A stretch of 64,000 nt of DNA, from contig NW_026614807.1 in NCBI RefSeq assembly GCF_030052815.1, positions 186,001-250,000 of the forward strand, read 5' to 3'. Below, piece after piece: positions 34,562-44,967 of the stretch. The notes under the pieces were generated by a model, which was given only the letters and a program-made list of their open reading frames with translations, did no database searches and had not been told where the DNA came from. Numbering within the stretch: the stretch's first letter is position 1; the number at the start of each line of letters is the position of its first letter. This stretch comes from Hevea brasiliensis. Lineage: Eukaryota; Streptophyta; Magnoliopsida; Malpighiales; Euphorbiaceae. Both the position numbers and the translations under genes were made by a program.

Positions 34562-36316
34562 ATTGGTATCAGAGCCACTATATTTGCCATTTAGATTGTT
34601 GATTATATGATTTAATTGTGTGATTTGATCAAGAGGTGTGGCGGCACACATGGTGAAGCCACCATTGGTGGCGGCAACAATGGTTCCATGGGTGGTTCAA
34701 GGTTTGGCTTTTAATTCTGCAATTGTTGTATGATCTAAGGCCTATTCTTAGACTAATTAAAGTGTTTAATTAGTAGTTTTAATCATACAATTAAATTATG
34801 ATTCAAATCAGAATTTTAAAAATTGTTTGAATGTGATTCAAATCTGAATTTTAAAAGTTGTTTGAATGTGATTCAAATCTGAATTTTTAAAGTTGTTTGA
34901 ATCATATTTAAATCTGATTTTTTAAAATTGATTCAATAAAATTCAGATCTGATTTTTTAAAAAAATAATTGAATGTGATTCAAATCTGATTTTTAAAAAA
35001 ATGTTTGAATGTGATTCAAATCTAAATTTTTGAAGTTGTTTAAATGTGATTCAAATATGAATTTTTAAATTTGTTTGAATGAGATTCAAATCTGAATTTT
35101 TAAATTTATTTGAATCATATTCAAATCTGGATTTTTAAGTTGAATATGAGATATTCAATTTAATTTAAGAATGTATGTTTTATTTAATTGTTAAATAGTG
35201 ATATGCATGATGGATGATCATGGACTATAAAAGATCAATGTGATTGGATTTATTTCTTTTACGTTTCTCTGGGATTGTAAATTAATTAATTTATTTTAAT
35301 TTATTTTGGGCATGTATTATTAAGTTTGTAATATTTTTGGGTTGTAATTTCATTTATTTAAGTTCTTGTAAATTCGCCTTGGTATGCCAAGGATTACTAT
35401 GTAATATTGGATTGCAAGAAGTTCAAGGAGGTCAAGAGCATTGGTGGGACCAGTGGGAGGAATTCAATATCAAGTGTTGATTATGTACTCCTTCAGCAAC
35501 TCTTGTAAAATGAATGAATGAAATGCACCTAGGAATGCCCTGATTCAATTCTTGGTGGCTCAGAATTGAATCCCTTAGAAAGTCCATGATCATACCATAT
35601 TTACTGCTTATCCATTAATGCATGAGATGTATGGGAATGTATGTAATTATATGATATATGCATGCTAAATGGATAATGTGCAAAGTGAGACCTTAATAGT
35701 AATAAGGATGGCTATAAAATCTTCCAAACAAATGATTAAGTTGGAAATGCTATAATTAAAGTAATTATAACATAAGCCCTCCATTGGGGCAATTATTTTA
35801 AGAAATTTTAAATAGTTGCATGAGATGCAATTAATTTAAGAGATTTTCTTAAGAATAATTATTAAGCATGAGATGTTGTAAATATGTAAATGGTTTAGTG
35901 GCCAATATTGGATGTACCTGAGGACATTAAAATTATTTGCATAATTACTGACTCAATGGGATCAACTTAACTAATGCAAGATAAGTCAATAATGGATGTA
36001 CCTGAGATTTTGAGCATTAGGGGCTAGGTAAAGGATTGAACCTCACATGAGATGTGATGGGCAAGGAGTTGCTCACTTATAGTTTATTGTAATTCCAATA
36101 ATGGATGTACCTGAGGATGATCAATAGAATTATAAGAATTCAATCACCCACTAGAAATCCATCCAACTAGGATTTCCATTTTCTACTCTGGAAGTGTAGG
36201 ATCGCTAAGTTAGTGGGAGGACCAATTTGATTAAAAGACCATAATCATTTTGGTTAATTACATGATACATTTACTAATTAATCTGGTTATTTTCTGCAGT
36301 TAATTTTCTGATAAAA
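34562..36316 (+). other. Copia-2 leader: primer binding site, hairpin array, repeated modules
   Basis: TGGTATCAGAGCC at 34,564-34,576 is the Met-tRNA primer site. About ten AT hairpin units occupy 34,800-35,130. CCTTGG-TATG-CCAAGG lies near 35,377-35,392. CATGAGATG occurs at 35,621, 35,819, 35,867 and 36,046, and TGGATGTACCTGAG at 35,909, 35,993 and 36,102. No coding frame of note. Confidence 0.88.
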
Positions 36317-37213
36317 ATGAGCACAAAACAACCACCACCATCCAATATCCTTGCAAGCATACTTGATCACAACAAGTTGACAGGACCTAATCTGTTTGAT
36401 TGGCTAAGAAATTTGAAACTTGTCCTGAACCTTGAACATATAGGATATGTTCTAGATTCAAATGTTCCTGGTCCCTTACCTCCAGAGGCCACACAAGAGG
36501 AATATGAAACTTTGGACAAGTGGAAGGAGCATGATATGAGAGCTAAGTGTTACATGCTTGCTTCCATGAGTAATGAGTTACAGAAGCAACATGAGAACAT
36601 GCAGAGTGCGAGTGAGATCCTCCTTCACCTACAAGAGTTGTATGGTGAGCACAGCAGGAATGCTAGGTATGAGATATCTAGACAGCTATTCCGTATGAGG
36701 ATGTCTGAGGGACAGAATGTTGGGAATCATGTCCACAAGATGATTCGGCTGGTTGAGCAGCTGGAACATCTTGACTTCAACATGGATTTCCAACTACAGA
36801 CAGATTTGATCCTTCAGTCCCTTCCTGAGTCTTTTGGGAATTTTGTGACATATGTCCATATGACTAAACAGTAATGCACCTTAGCTAGTTTACTCAACAT
36901 GCTGGTTATTGCCCAAAAGAATATGCCAGGCAATAAAGGAAAAGAGGTAGCTTTGGTTGCATCTTCTTCTGCTGGAAAGTCCAACAAGAAGAAGGGCAAT
37001 AAGAAAAAGAAACCTCAGATTCTTGGTCCTTCCAAGAAAATAGCTAAACAGAAAAGGAAGACTAAAGCTGATGGAGGCAAAGGAAAGTGTTTCCATCGCC
37101 AAAAGGATGGGCACTGGAAAAGGAACTGCCCAGAGTATCTTGCTTCTCTGAAGGACAAGAAGGATACACCTTCGGAAGGTATGTCCATATCTTGTTATTT
37201 AGATTATGATGAT
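36317..37213 (+). pseudogene. Copia-2 gag (one in-frame stop; cut by Gypsy-B)
   Basis: The ATG at 36,317 begins MSTKQPPPSNILASILD. The capsid part runs open for 185 residues to a TAA at 36,872-36,874, where sister copies have a Glu codon. The same frame then continues open through the basic tract KSNKKKGNKKKKP to a zinc knuckle reading CFHRQKDGHWKRNC, in which the second Cys is Arg. The gene is interrupted at ATGAT by Gypsy-B, a few codons before the protease. A single substitution explains the stop, so the copy was recently intact up to that point. Confidence 0.92.
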
Positions 37214-38429
37214 TGTAACACCCTCCCGGTAACCACTCCGTACATTCTAGAACGTCCGGAAAAATATTTAACCTCAACTCAGGAACCCTAATTACCTCAA
37301 AGATTAATAAGAAAAATTTAGTAAAAATTTTATAAATAAAATACAATCGAAGTCAAACGGTGCCCAAGCGATGGGTAATCGGAGGGAAGTTGCGGTAACG
37401 AGGAGCCCTAGATTCGGGAAAAATTATAAAATAATTTTTGTGACTCCAGAGATGGGTAATTGAGGTTCCAATTGCATTATAATTCAAAGAAAATACTTAT
37501 AAAAATTTTTCAATCGTTACAGACAATTTTGACCCGTTAAGCCAAACGGAGGGCATTTTGGTCATTTCGCCTTCCGAGGTGATTTTTGGCCGACTTGCCC
37601 AGTTGAGTAAATAATTAATATGACATCAAATATGAAGAGATATTACTAGAAATGAAAATTGAAATGAGTAGTGGAAGAAAAGAAAAGAAAATGCAAAATA
37701 AGGCAAAATGACATCATTTAAAAAGTTGGAACAATCACACTTAAGCCATTGTTTGACTAAACATTAAAAGAGATAATAGAAGACCAAATTCAACAAAATT
37801 TCAGCAGCCATCCTTCTCTACTTAGTGCAGCCAAAACGTGAACCTCTCCCTCTCTCAAACTCCATTAAACCTCACTTCTCAAGCTTAATTTCTCCCTTGT
37901 TTCACCACAAAACCCTAACCTCTCTTCATTAAAATTTTACTCCACACCTTAAACAACCTTTTGGCAGCCTTGAAATTGAAGGAAAGTGAAGTTTAGAGGA
38001 GGGCAAAATCTGCCCTAAGTGAGGTTAGTGCTACAAACTTCATTCTCCTTCTTTTAATCTTAGTTAGAATATCATTTGAGCTAAGAAATTTTAAAGAATT
38101 GAAGTAAATTACATGAGTTATGGTACTTTAAATTTTCAGCAGCCCTATGGAAGTATGAGGTTGATTTTTTTGATAAATTTAAAGTGGCTAGAAATGATGG
38201 TTAAAGTATTAAAACACATGGACATTAAACTAAGTATGTTAATTAAGTTCATGAGTAAATTTAGTTGGATATTAGGGTTTGGAAGGGTGAAAATGTGAAT
38301 TGGCTTAGGAAATTGATAGGGCACATTGTAATGGTCAATTAGTGACCATTTTAGATATGTTGACCATAAATGGGACTGAAAAATGCTATGGCAAAGTGAG
38401 GTGAAATCTGCCCTATGGACAGCAGCATA

Positions 38430-38449
38430 GGGACTGAAATTTCAGTCCC
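38430..38449 (+). repeat. Perfect 20 bp palindrome in Gypsy-B LTR
   Basis: GGGACTGAAATTTCAGTCCC, repeated at 46,219-46,238 in the other LTR and with one central change at 20,827-20,846 in Gypsy-C. Confidence 0.85.
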
Positions 38450-39281
38450 TTTGCACAGCCATAACTTGGGCTGTGTAAGTCCAATTGAATTTTGGCCAAT
38501 TGGACATGAAACTAGGCTTATAATGGCACATTTTTGCTGAAGAAACCATGCCCAAAAGACCAAAGCAAGAGGACCAAAACTTGGCCCCAATCCGGAACCC
38601 TGAAACTGCCTCTTCAGAATTTGACCAAATGAACAGTAACTGTTCATTTGGCCATAACTCACTGTAGATTTGGTCAATTGGTCTGAAATTTTTACAGCAA
38701 TAAGTTAAGACATAGACAAACAACTTTCATGAAGGAACCTACCCCAAATTATGGCCAGAACCCAGTCAACCAAGTGACTCAATTCACTGTTCATGTTACT
38801 GTAGATATGGTAAATCTGCAGAATTTGAAATCCAGCCAGCTTGGGTTTTGAGCCATATCTGAGTTACAAAACTCCAAATGGAGTGATTCAAAAAAGGAAA
38901 TTCAACTAGACAAAATAAGGAACAACTTTCATGTTTTACATTTCTTCAAATTCCAACAGTAACAGTGTCCAATGGAACAGTGAAGTTAGGGCATCAAAAC
39001 TGAAATTTTCTGCTAGTGTGGGTTACACTTTGAAATTGCATTAACACTTAATGCCAACAAGTTTTAAACACCAAATGTGGTATGTTGGGAGTGCCAAAGG
39101 CAATGTACACATTTTTATTCTAAAAGTCAACATTTTTGTTGACCAATGATGAATAGTGACACTAAAAAAAGTTGAAATTCACAAATTGACAAATTTAAGA
39201 GTTTCAAATGCCCTAGTATACCTAACAAGATTGGTTTGGATAGTTTGGCATGCCAATAGGGTTCCGTTAGCAGTACTGCAC

Positions 39282-39382
39282 ATGGCAACAATGCCATTCT
39301 GTGATTTCATGGCTTTTAGCCATTCTGACTTTACATTGAGACTTGGCCTTGTGCCTGACATTATTTACAGCTTGTTAGCTGT
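39282..39382 (+). other. Mini-hairpin array in the Gypsy-B LTR
   Basis: ATGGCA-ACAA-TGCCAT (39,282-39,297), ATGGCT-TTT-AGCCAT (39,309-39,323), a GGC/GCC pair near 39,343, and ACAGCT-TGTT-AGCTGT (39,367-39,382). Same order, read from the sense strand, as in Gypsy-A. Confidence 0.65.
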
Positions 39383-39619
39383 TCTGTTGCACACCGGGAG
39401 ATGCATATGCAACCAATGGTGTGACGGCCCGAGGTACTAGGTACCCAAAGCGCTTACCTGTTATCCAAATTCGTCTAGTGTAGGTTACTTGGCAACCAAA
39501 TGAATAAAAGTGAACAAAGTTAATGAATTAATGAATATACCAAAATCAAACAAAGAAAGCATACACTTTGCATACACATTTATTTTTTTGCTATTTTCTT
39601 CTATTATATTATTGCACCA

Positions 39620-39637
39620 CTAAGCATTATTGCTTAG
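39620..39637 (+). other. Conserved stem-loop in Gypsy-B LTR
   Basis: CTAAGCA-TTAT-TGCTTAG, preceded by TTGCACCA and followed by CGCG. The second LTR has it at 47,412-47,429. Confidence 0.7.
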
Positions 39638-40274
39638 CGCGTTGCTTTTGCCACGCGTAGGTACTGGAGATCCCGATCGTGAGCCCAGTAGACCACAGAC
39701 TGGGTGAGTCCATCTGACGCTGTCCGTGTCACCTCACTACCGCAGCATCCAGAGGTCACTAGGTGTCAGTTTGTCATTTTGATATTTTGTAGTAGATTTG
39801 TATTTTCTCATATGTATTTGATCTCATGTAATATATTTTGATGTATATGTAAATTATGAAAATTGTATTTGTTAATGGAAAAGTAGATGTTTACTTGTGA
39901 TTTACATGCGAACATCACATGTGAATGATGAATGAAAATGGAAATTGAAATGTGGAAATCATGATATTGAATTTGGTGTTGATAATGAATGTTTGAGAAA
40001 TATTGTTGAGATTTTGGGATATTGGAGTTTGAGATGATGAAATAAAAGTATAGGAAGTGTTTTTAACAGTTCAAGAACTTTCTCCATTTTTAGCCGATTT
40101 TCTTAAAATTTTTCTAACCTTAAATGCATGATACTTTTGATAAATGGTTTAAATAATTTGTATTTCATAAATTATGTGCAAAAGCATTTTCTAAATTAAT
40201 TGAGAAATATTAGAGTGTGCCAGACACGTGGCATTACTTACTCTGTATACTATACACGGGTAAGGGGTGTCACA

Positions 40275-40397
40275 TTTAGTGGTATCGTGAGCACGCTTAG
40301 GCGTTCGCCTAGATTGAGTCCATACCATGCATTGCATTTGTAAGAGTCGAGGTGACACTAATGCAGATCTGCTTATCTTTCTTATTTTGAATAGGAT
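40275..40397 (+). other. Gypsy-B leader with altered primer binding site
   Basis: Five bases after the LTR the sequence reads TGGTATCGTGAGCAC (40,280 on). Gypsy-A has TGGTATCAGAGCAC. The CAG to CGTG change would weaken tRNA pairing, or may be a sequence error. Confidence 0.75.
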
Positions 40398-41140
40398 ATG
40401 GATCCTTCCTCTCGTGGAGCCGTTGAGGAGGAAGTGGAGAGTCATGCTCCACTGCGTAATGAGACCGACGCATGAGAGAATCGCTCAAGCAGAGCCTCGC
40501 CACCTCCACACCCATGTTCCAACAAATGGCCGACTTCTTTAGATGGCTGGGGTAATGCCAAGACCACCACCACCACCACCAGCTCCACAGCAGACATCAC
40601 ACCTGGAAAGGTTAAGAACATTTGGAGCTGTGGACTTCTATGGCAAGAGAGAAGATGACTCTGTTGCAGCCGAGAATTGGGTGAACCGAACGGGCAGAGT
40701 CTTAAAACAACTCCATCGCACCCAGAGCGTAACTTAGAAGTCGCTATATCCTTGTTACAAGACGATGCCTACGGATGGTGGGACACCGTGGTTCAGTGAA
40801 GTGCAAGTCAGAATTTGGGACTTCTTCCTCTCTGAGTTCAAGAAGAAATATGTGGGTACTGTATACCTTGAAGAGAGAAGAAGGGAATTTATTAACCTGA
40901 GGCAGAGACAATTGTCGCTGGTCGAGTATGAGAAAGAATTCGTCCGATTAAGCCGCTACGGAAGGGAGATAGTCCCTAATGAGGCCGAAAGGTGCAAGAG
41001 ATTCAAGAGGGACCAATGACAATATCAAGATACACCACCGCCTTGGGAATCACACTTAGCAAGCTAGTGGAAGCCGCAATAAGGGTTGAAAAAGTGAGAA
41101 TCAATGAGCGCACTGTATGGGAGAGACGAAGAGGGGACCA
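40398..41140 (+). pseudogene. Gypsy-B gag
   Basis: The ATG at 40,398 (MDPSSRGAVEEEVES) aligns with the Gypsy-A Gag start. Pieces at 40,543-40,737 (GVMPRPPPPPPAP, GAVDFYGKREDD, NRTGRVLKQLH) and 40,765-41,019 (FFLSEFKKKYVGTVYLEERR, LRQRQLSLVEYEKE) cover the Gag core. At least three frame changes break it, several in patches where the Gypsy-A sequence has CAG or CTG. The neighbouring zinc knuckle region is also scrambled. Confidence 0.85.
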
Positions 41141-41640
41141 GTCCGCCTAGTTCCACCCCGGATTTGGGAAGAAGTTTAAGGGTCCTCCCGCACGCAGTTC
41201 GGGTCAGCCACGTGGTCGTGGTCACCTCAGGCCTGTGCCACGCTCACCCCTAGAGAGGTCACCCACACCATCGCAAGCGCTCTCCGAGGATGGGGTTCAG
41301 GACCAGCCCAGATCTTCTCGCGTGTCCACACCGCCGAAATGGCACAAGGGGAATGTTGGAGAGTGACTGTGCTTGCTTGAGATGTGGGTCAACATCAATC
41401 GAGGAACCGCCACGCAGTAACTACTACAAATGCCCAACACAAGTAGACGCACTGCCTCCCGCACTACCAAGGGGTAGAAGGTCCGTAAACTGCCGTGGGA
41501 CCATCTCGCAGGCCTACATCTCGAGCCGCAGAGAGGCCGAGCAATGCACCACCCGAAATTATGCCTTGAGAGCTCAGAGGAACAAGATGCCCCGGACGTC
41601 ATCTTCTCCTCTACAATACTCCTGCATGCATTGGTGGATC
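41141..41640 (+). pseudogene. Gypsy-B zinc knuckle and linker (scrambled)
   Basis: The frame 41,290-41,706 shows CLRCGSTSIEEPPRSN, a CCHC knuckle that has lost its His and last Cys, and later NYALRAQRNKMP, the linker before protease. Text is recognisable only in pieces. Same position as the damaged stretch in Gypsy-A. Confidence 0.7.
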
Positions 41641-41990
41641 CAGATCCACTCATTCTTACATTTGCATCAACCTACCCGTAGAAAGGGGATATTGGTAGGA
41701 GAGTGACCAAGACATTCTCGTCACTAATCCATTGGGCCACAATGTGGTAGTGAACAAAGTATACAAGGGTTGCGTTGAGGATTCAGGTATGAATTCTTGG
41801 CGCACCTAATTGAGTTGCCCTTCCATGAGTTTGACGTGATATTGGGAATGGATTGGTTGTCACGCCATCAGCAATAGTTGATTGCAAATTGAAGAGAATT
41901 TCTCTAAAAACTTCAGAGGGTAATGAGATCACGATTAGGGGAAAGGACAGATTTCTGTCCAATGTCATCTCAAATGCAAGAAGAATAATG
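41641..41990 (+). pseudogene. Gypsy-B protease remnant
   Basis: Around 41,635-41,650 the sequence ALVDP aligns with the Gypsy-A active-site stretch, followed by a frame loss. Near 41,820-41,870 the strand encodes FDVILGMDWLS in one frame and the SEGNEI region follows at 41,853-41,940 in another. The catalytic Asp-Ser-Gly is not readable. Confidence 0.72.
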
Positions 41991-43010
41991 AGAAAAGGTC
42001 GTGAAGCCTACCTAGCACATGTGGTGGATACTAGGCGTGCTAAGCCAAACCCGAGTGACATACCCACGGAGAGACTTCCTGCAGGTATTTCCGGAAGAGT
42101 TGCCTGGTTTGCCACCAGAAAGGGAATTAGAATTTGCCATTGAGACACTGCAGGGTACAGCACCCATTTCCATTGCTCCTTATAGGATGGCACCCACTGA
42201 GTTGAGGGAGTTGAAAACTCAAGTGCCAGAGTTGCTTGATAAGGGTTCATACGCCCTGTCACCGTGGGAGCTCGGTCGCTTGTGAAAAAGAAGGATGGGA
42301 CTTTGAGACTATGCATCGACACGGCGCTAAACAAAGTGACCGTGAAGAACAAATATCCGTTGCCTAGAATTGATGATCTGCTTGATCGCTTGAAGGGAGC
42401 AGAGTATTTTCCAAGATTGATCTCGCATCGTATCATCGCTGAGGGTGAAGGATGCAGATGTGCCAAAGATCGCATTCAGACCCGATATGGGCATTATGAG
42501 TTTCTAGTGATGCCCTTTGGCCTAACAAATGCACCAATGCATTCATGGACCTTATGAACCGTATCTTCCATCCACACTTAGATCGGTTCGTAGTGGTCTT
42601 TATTGATGATATTTTGGTGTATTCCAAGACCAGGGAAGAACATGATGAGCATTTGAGGATTGTTCTGCAAACCCTGAAAGAAAAGAAGCTGTATGCTAAG
42701 TTGTCCAAGTGTGACTTTGGTCAATGAAATTGCATTCCTTGGACACATAGTGTCAGCTGATGGGATTAGGGTGGATCCCAAGAAAATAGAAGCAGTGATG
42801 GAATGGAAGCCTCCCAGAAACACAACTGAGGTCAGAAGCTTCTTGGGGCTAGCTGGGTATTACAGAAGATTTGTGAAGGGATTTTCCCTAATAGCTGCTC
42901 CAATGACCAAGTTGTTACACAAGAATGTCAGATTTGACTGGAATGACAAGTGCCAGACCATTTTTGAGAATTTAAAGGCTATGTTGACAGAGGCACCTGT
43001 TAGCACACAA
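41991..43010 (+). pseudogene. Gypsy-B reverse transcriptase
   Basis: Pieces 42,019-42,285 (FPEELPGLPPEREL, YRMAPTELREL), 42,264-42,557 ([28 protein letters not shown]), 42,545-42,727 ([18 protein letters not shown], the palm Asp pair) and 42,693-43,127 ([30 protein letters not shown]) make up the enzyme. There are about four frame changes. IDYRQLN is altered to IDTALN at the end of the first RT motif. Catalytic Asp residues of the FIDD box remain. Confidence 0.9.
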
Positions 43011-43450
43011 AGGTCGTGGAAGGATTTTGTGGTATACAAAGGATGCCTATCATTATGGGTTATGGTGTGTGTTGATGCAAGAGGGGAAAGTGATCGCCTA
43101 TGCTTCCAGACAGCTAAGGCCACATGAACAGAACTACCCTACCCATGATCTAGAGCTTGCAGCAATTATCTTCGCACTGAAGATATGGAGGCATTATTTG
43201 TATGGTGAAAAGTGCTACGTTTACAGCACCACAAGAGCCTAAAATATTTGCCAACCTGCATGAGCTCAACCTTAGACAGAGGCGATGGATTGAGTTCCTG
43301 AAGGATTATGACTGTGTAATTGACTACCATCCTGGGAAGGCAAATGTAGTTGCTGATGCTTTGAGCAGAAAATCCATGACAGCCTTGAGATCATTGAATG
43401 CCCATCTATCTTTGATTCGAGATGGAGCTATTTTGGCCGAAAGGTAAGTG
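43011..43450 (+). pseudogene. Gypsy-B RNase H
   Basis: 43,027-43,242 has [21 protein letters not shown] and [15 protein letters not shown]; 43,202-43,447 has [20 protein letters not shown] and [18 protein letters not shown]. The first active-site segment (YSDAS) reads YTKDAY, and TDHKSLKYL is shifted to TTRA. Confidence 0.88.
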
Positions 43451-44141
43451 AGGCCAAACTCAGATACTAGATGGGCAAAAGACAGATGAAAAGTTATCGC
43501 TATTATGAGCAAGATCTCGAGGGAAAAGCAATCGACTATGGGGTGAAAGCAGATGGGTGTCTCAGACTACAAAGGAAGACTGTGTGTACCAGATGATGGG
43601 GAATTGAAAGCTAGTATTCTAAAAGAGGCACACACTAGTGTATATGCTATGCACCCAGGAAGTACAAAGATGTATCACGACCTGAAGCTTCAGTATTGGT
43701 GGCCTGGTATGAAGAGAGATATCGGTGACTATGTGACTAAATGCTTGACATGTCGGCGCTAAGTCAAGGCAGAACATCAAGTTCCATCAGATTGCTACAC
43801 CTATACGCATACCGAATGGAAATGGGATCGGTCACCATGGATTTTGTAAGTGGTCCGCTCTCACCCAGAGGAAACATGATGCGATGGGTAATAGTGGATA
43901 GATTGACAAAGTCAAGACACTTTCTACCGCTTAGACCGACTACTCACTAGAGAGGTTAGCAGAATTGTATATCAGTGAGATAGTTAGACTGCATGGAATC
44001 CCACTTTCCATTATATCTGATCGAGACCCAAGGTTTACATCGAGATTTTGGAAGAAATTGCATGAATCCTTGGGTACACAACTCCATTTCAGCACAGCTT
44101 TCCATCCTCAGACGGATGGGCAATCAGAAAGAGTAATCCAG
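43451..44141 (+). pseudogene. Gypsy-B integrase zinc finger and core (exon 1)
   Basis: 43,553-43,762 encodes the zinc finger (EAHTSVYAMHPGSTKMYHDL, CLTC). 43,741-43,950 encodes SVTMDFVSGP with the first Asp. 43,965-44,141 encodes [14 protein letters not shown] and [11 protein letters not shown] with the second Asp and the Glu. Two frame changes separate the blocks. The exon ends ATCCAG directly before the GT of the intron. Confidence 0.9.
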
Positions 44142-44216
44142 GTAAACAATTGAAACCCACGAAATTGATACAAATATTGAATTGAAATGATAACAATAAC
44201 ATGAAATATTTGTCAG
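44142..44216 (+). other. Predicted 75 bp spliceosomal intron in the Gypsy-B integrase gene
   Basis: Begins GTAAACAATTG and ends ATTTGTCAG, the same length as in Gypsy-A (9,864-9,938), with 11 substitutions and no indel. Splicing joins VIQ to LVEDMLRSCVIEFEG in frame. It contains in-frame TGA. Confidence 0.72.
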
Positions 44217-44950
44217 TTAGTGGAGGATATGCTGAGGAGTTGTGTCATTGAGTTTGAGGGTAGTTGGGATATATAACTCCCAGCACTCGTGATACAACAA
44301 TAGCTATCAAGCTAGCATCCAAATGGCCCCATATGAAGTAATCGTATGGGAGAAAATGTAGAACTCAGCAGCCGGACTGAATTGGGCGAAGACAAACCGT
44401 AGGGCTGCACCGTGAAACAGATCGAGGACAAGGTAAAATTGATCAAAGCTAATCAAGGTTGCCTCGCATGCATGTAAATCTTATGCCGACCAAGAGAAAA
44501 GAAATAGAATATGGGATTGGCGACAAAGTGTTCTCAAGGTGTCACCATGGAAGAAGGTATTGAGGTTTGGAAGAAAAGGAAAGTTGAGCCCTAGGTTCAT
44601 TGGCCCATATGAAGTCATTGAACGTGTGGGTCCAAAGTGGCCTATAGGCTAGCTTTACCACCGTAGTGGACAAGATCCACAATGTGTTCCATGTATCCAT
44701 GCTCGTAAGATACCGCTGACCCTTCACATGTCATCTCCAGAGAAGAAATTGAAATACAACCTGATTTGACATATGAAGAAGAACCTCTACGAATCTTGGC
44801 TCTGAAGTGAAAGAGTTGAGGAACAAACAGATTCCACCGTGAAAGTGCTTGGAGGCACCACAACACCGAGGAGGCAACTTGGGAAAGTGAAGAAACGATG
44901 AGGCAACAGTTCCTCAACTGTTAGATTGTAAATTTCGAGGACGAAATTTA
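44217..44950 (+). pseudogene. Gypsy-B integrase C-terminal part and chromodomain (exon 2)
   Basis: Resumes LVEDMLRSCVIEFEGSW, then broken pieces that match Gypsy-A: the SYQASIQMAPYE stretch near 44,305-44,340, KVLRFGRKGKLSPRFIGPYEVI near 44,555-44,620, NVFHVSML near 44,680, and the chromodomain end with HHNTEEATWESEETM near 44,855-44,900. At least five frame changes. The polypurine tract AGAGGGGAAGAG follows at 44,955-44,966. Confidence 0.85.
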
Positions 44951-44967
44951 AATTAGAGGGGAAGAGT

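Larger units (their letters stand above)
37214..40274 (+). repeat. Gypsy-B 5' LTR (3,061 bp)
   Basis: Starts TGTAACACCCTCCCGG and ends AAGGGGTGTCACA. It contains the 20 bp palindrome at 38,430-38,449, three related ~200 bp modules from 38,458, the mini-hairpin array 39,282-39,382 and the conserved stem-loop 39,620-39,637. No gene. Confidence 0.93.

Noticed and set aside
36890..37114. Leu/Phe-rich frame with membrane-like segments opposite Copia-2 gag (also at 3,057-3,528)
   Set aside because: It is the antisense of the Lys-rich tract of Gag, which automatically reads as Phe/Leu/Ser-rich.
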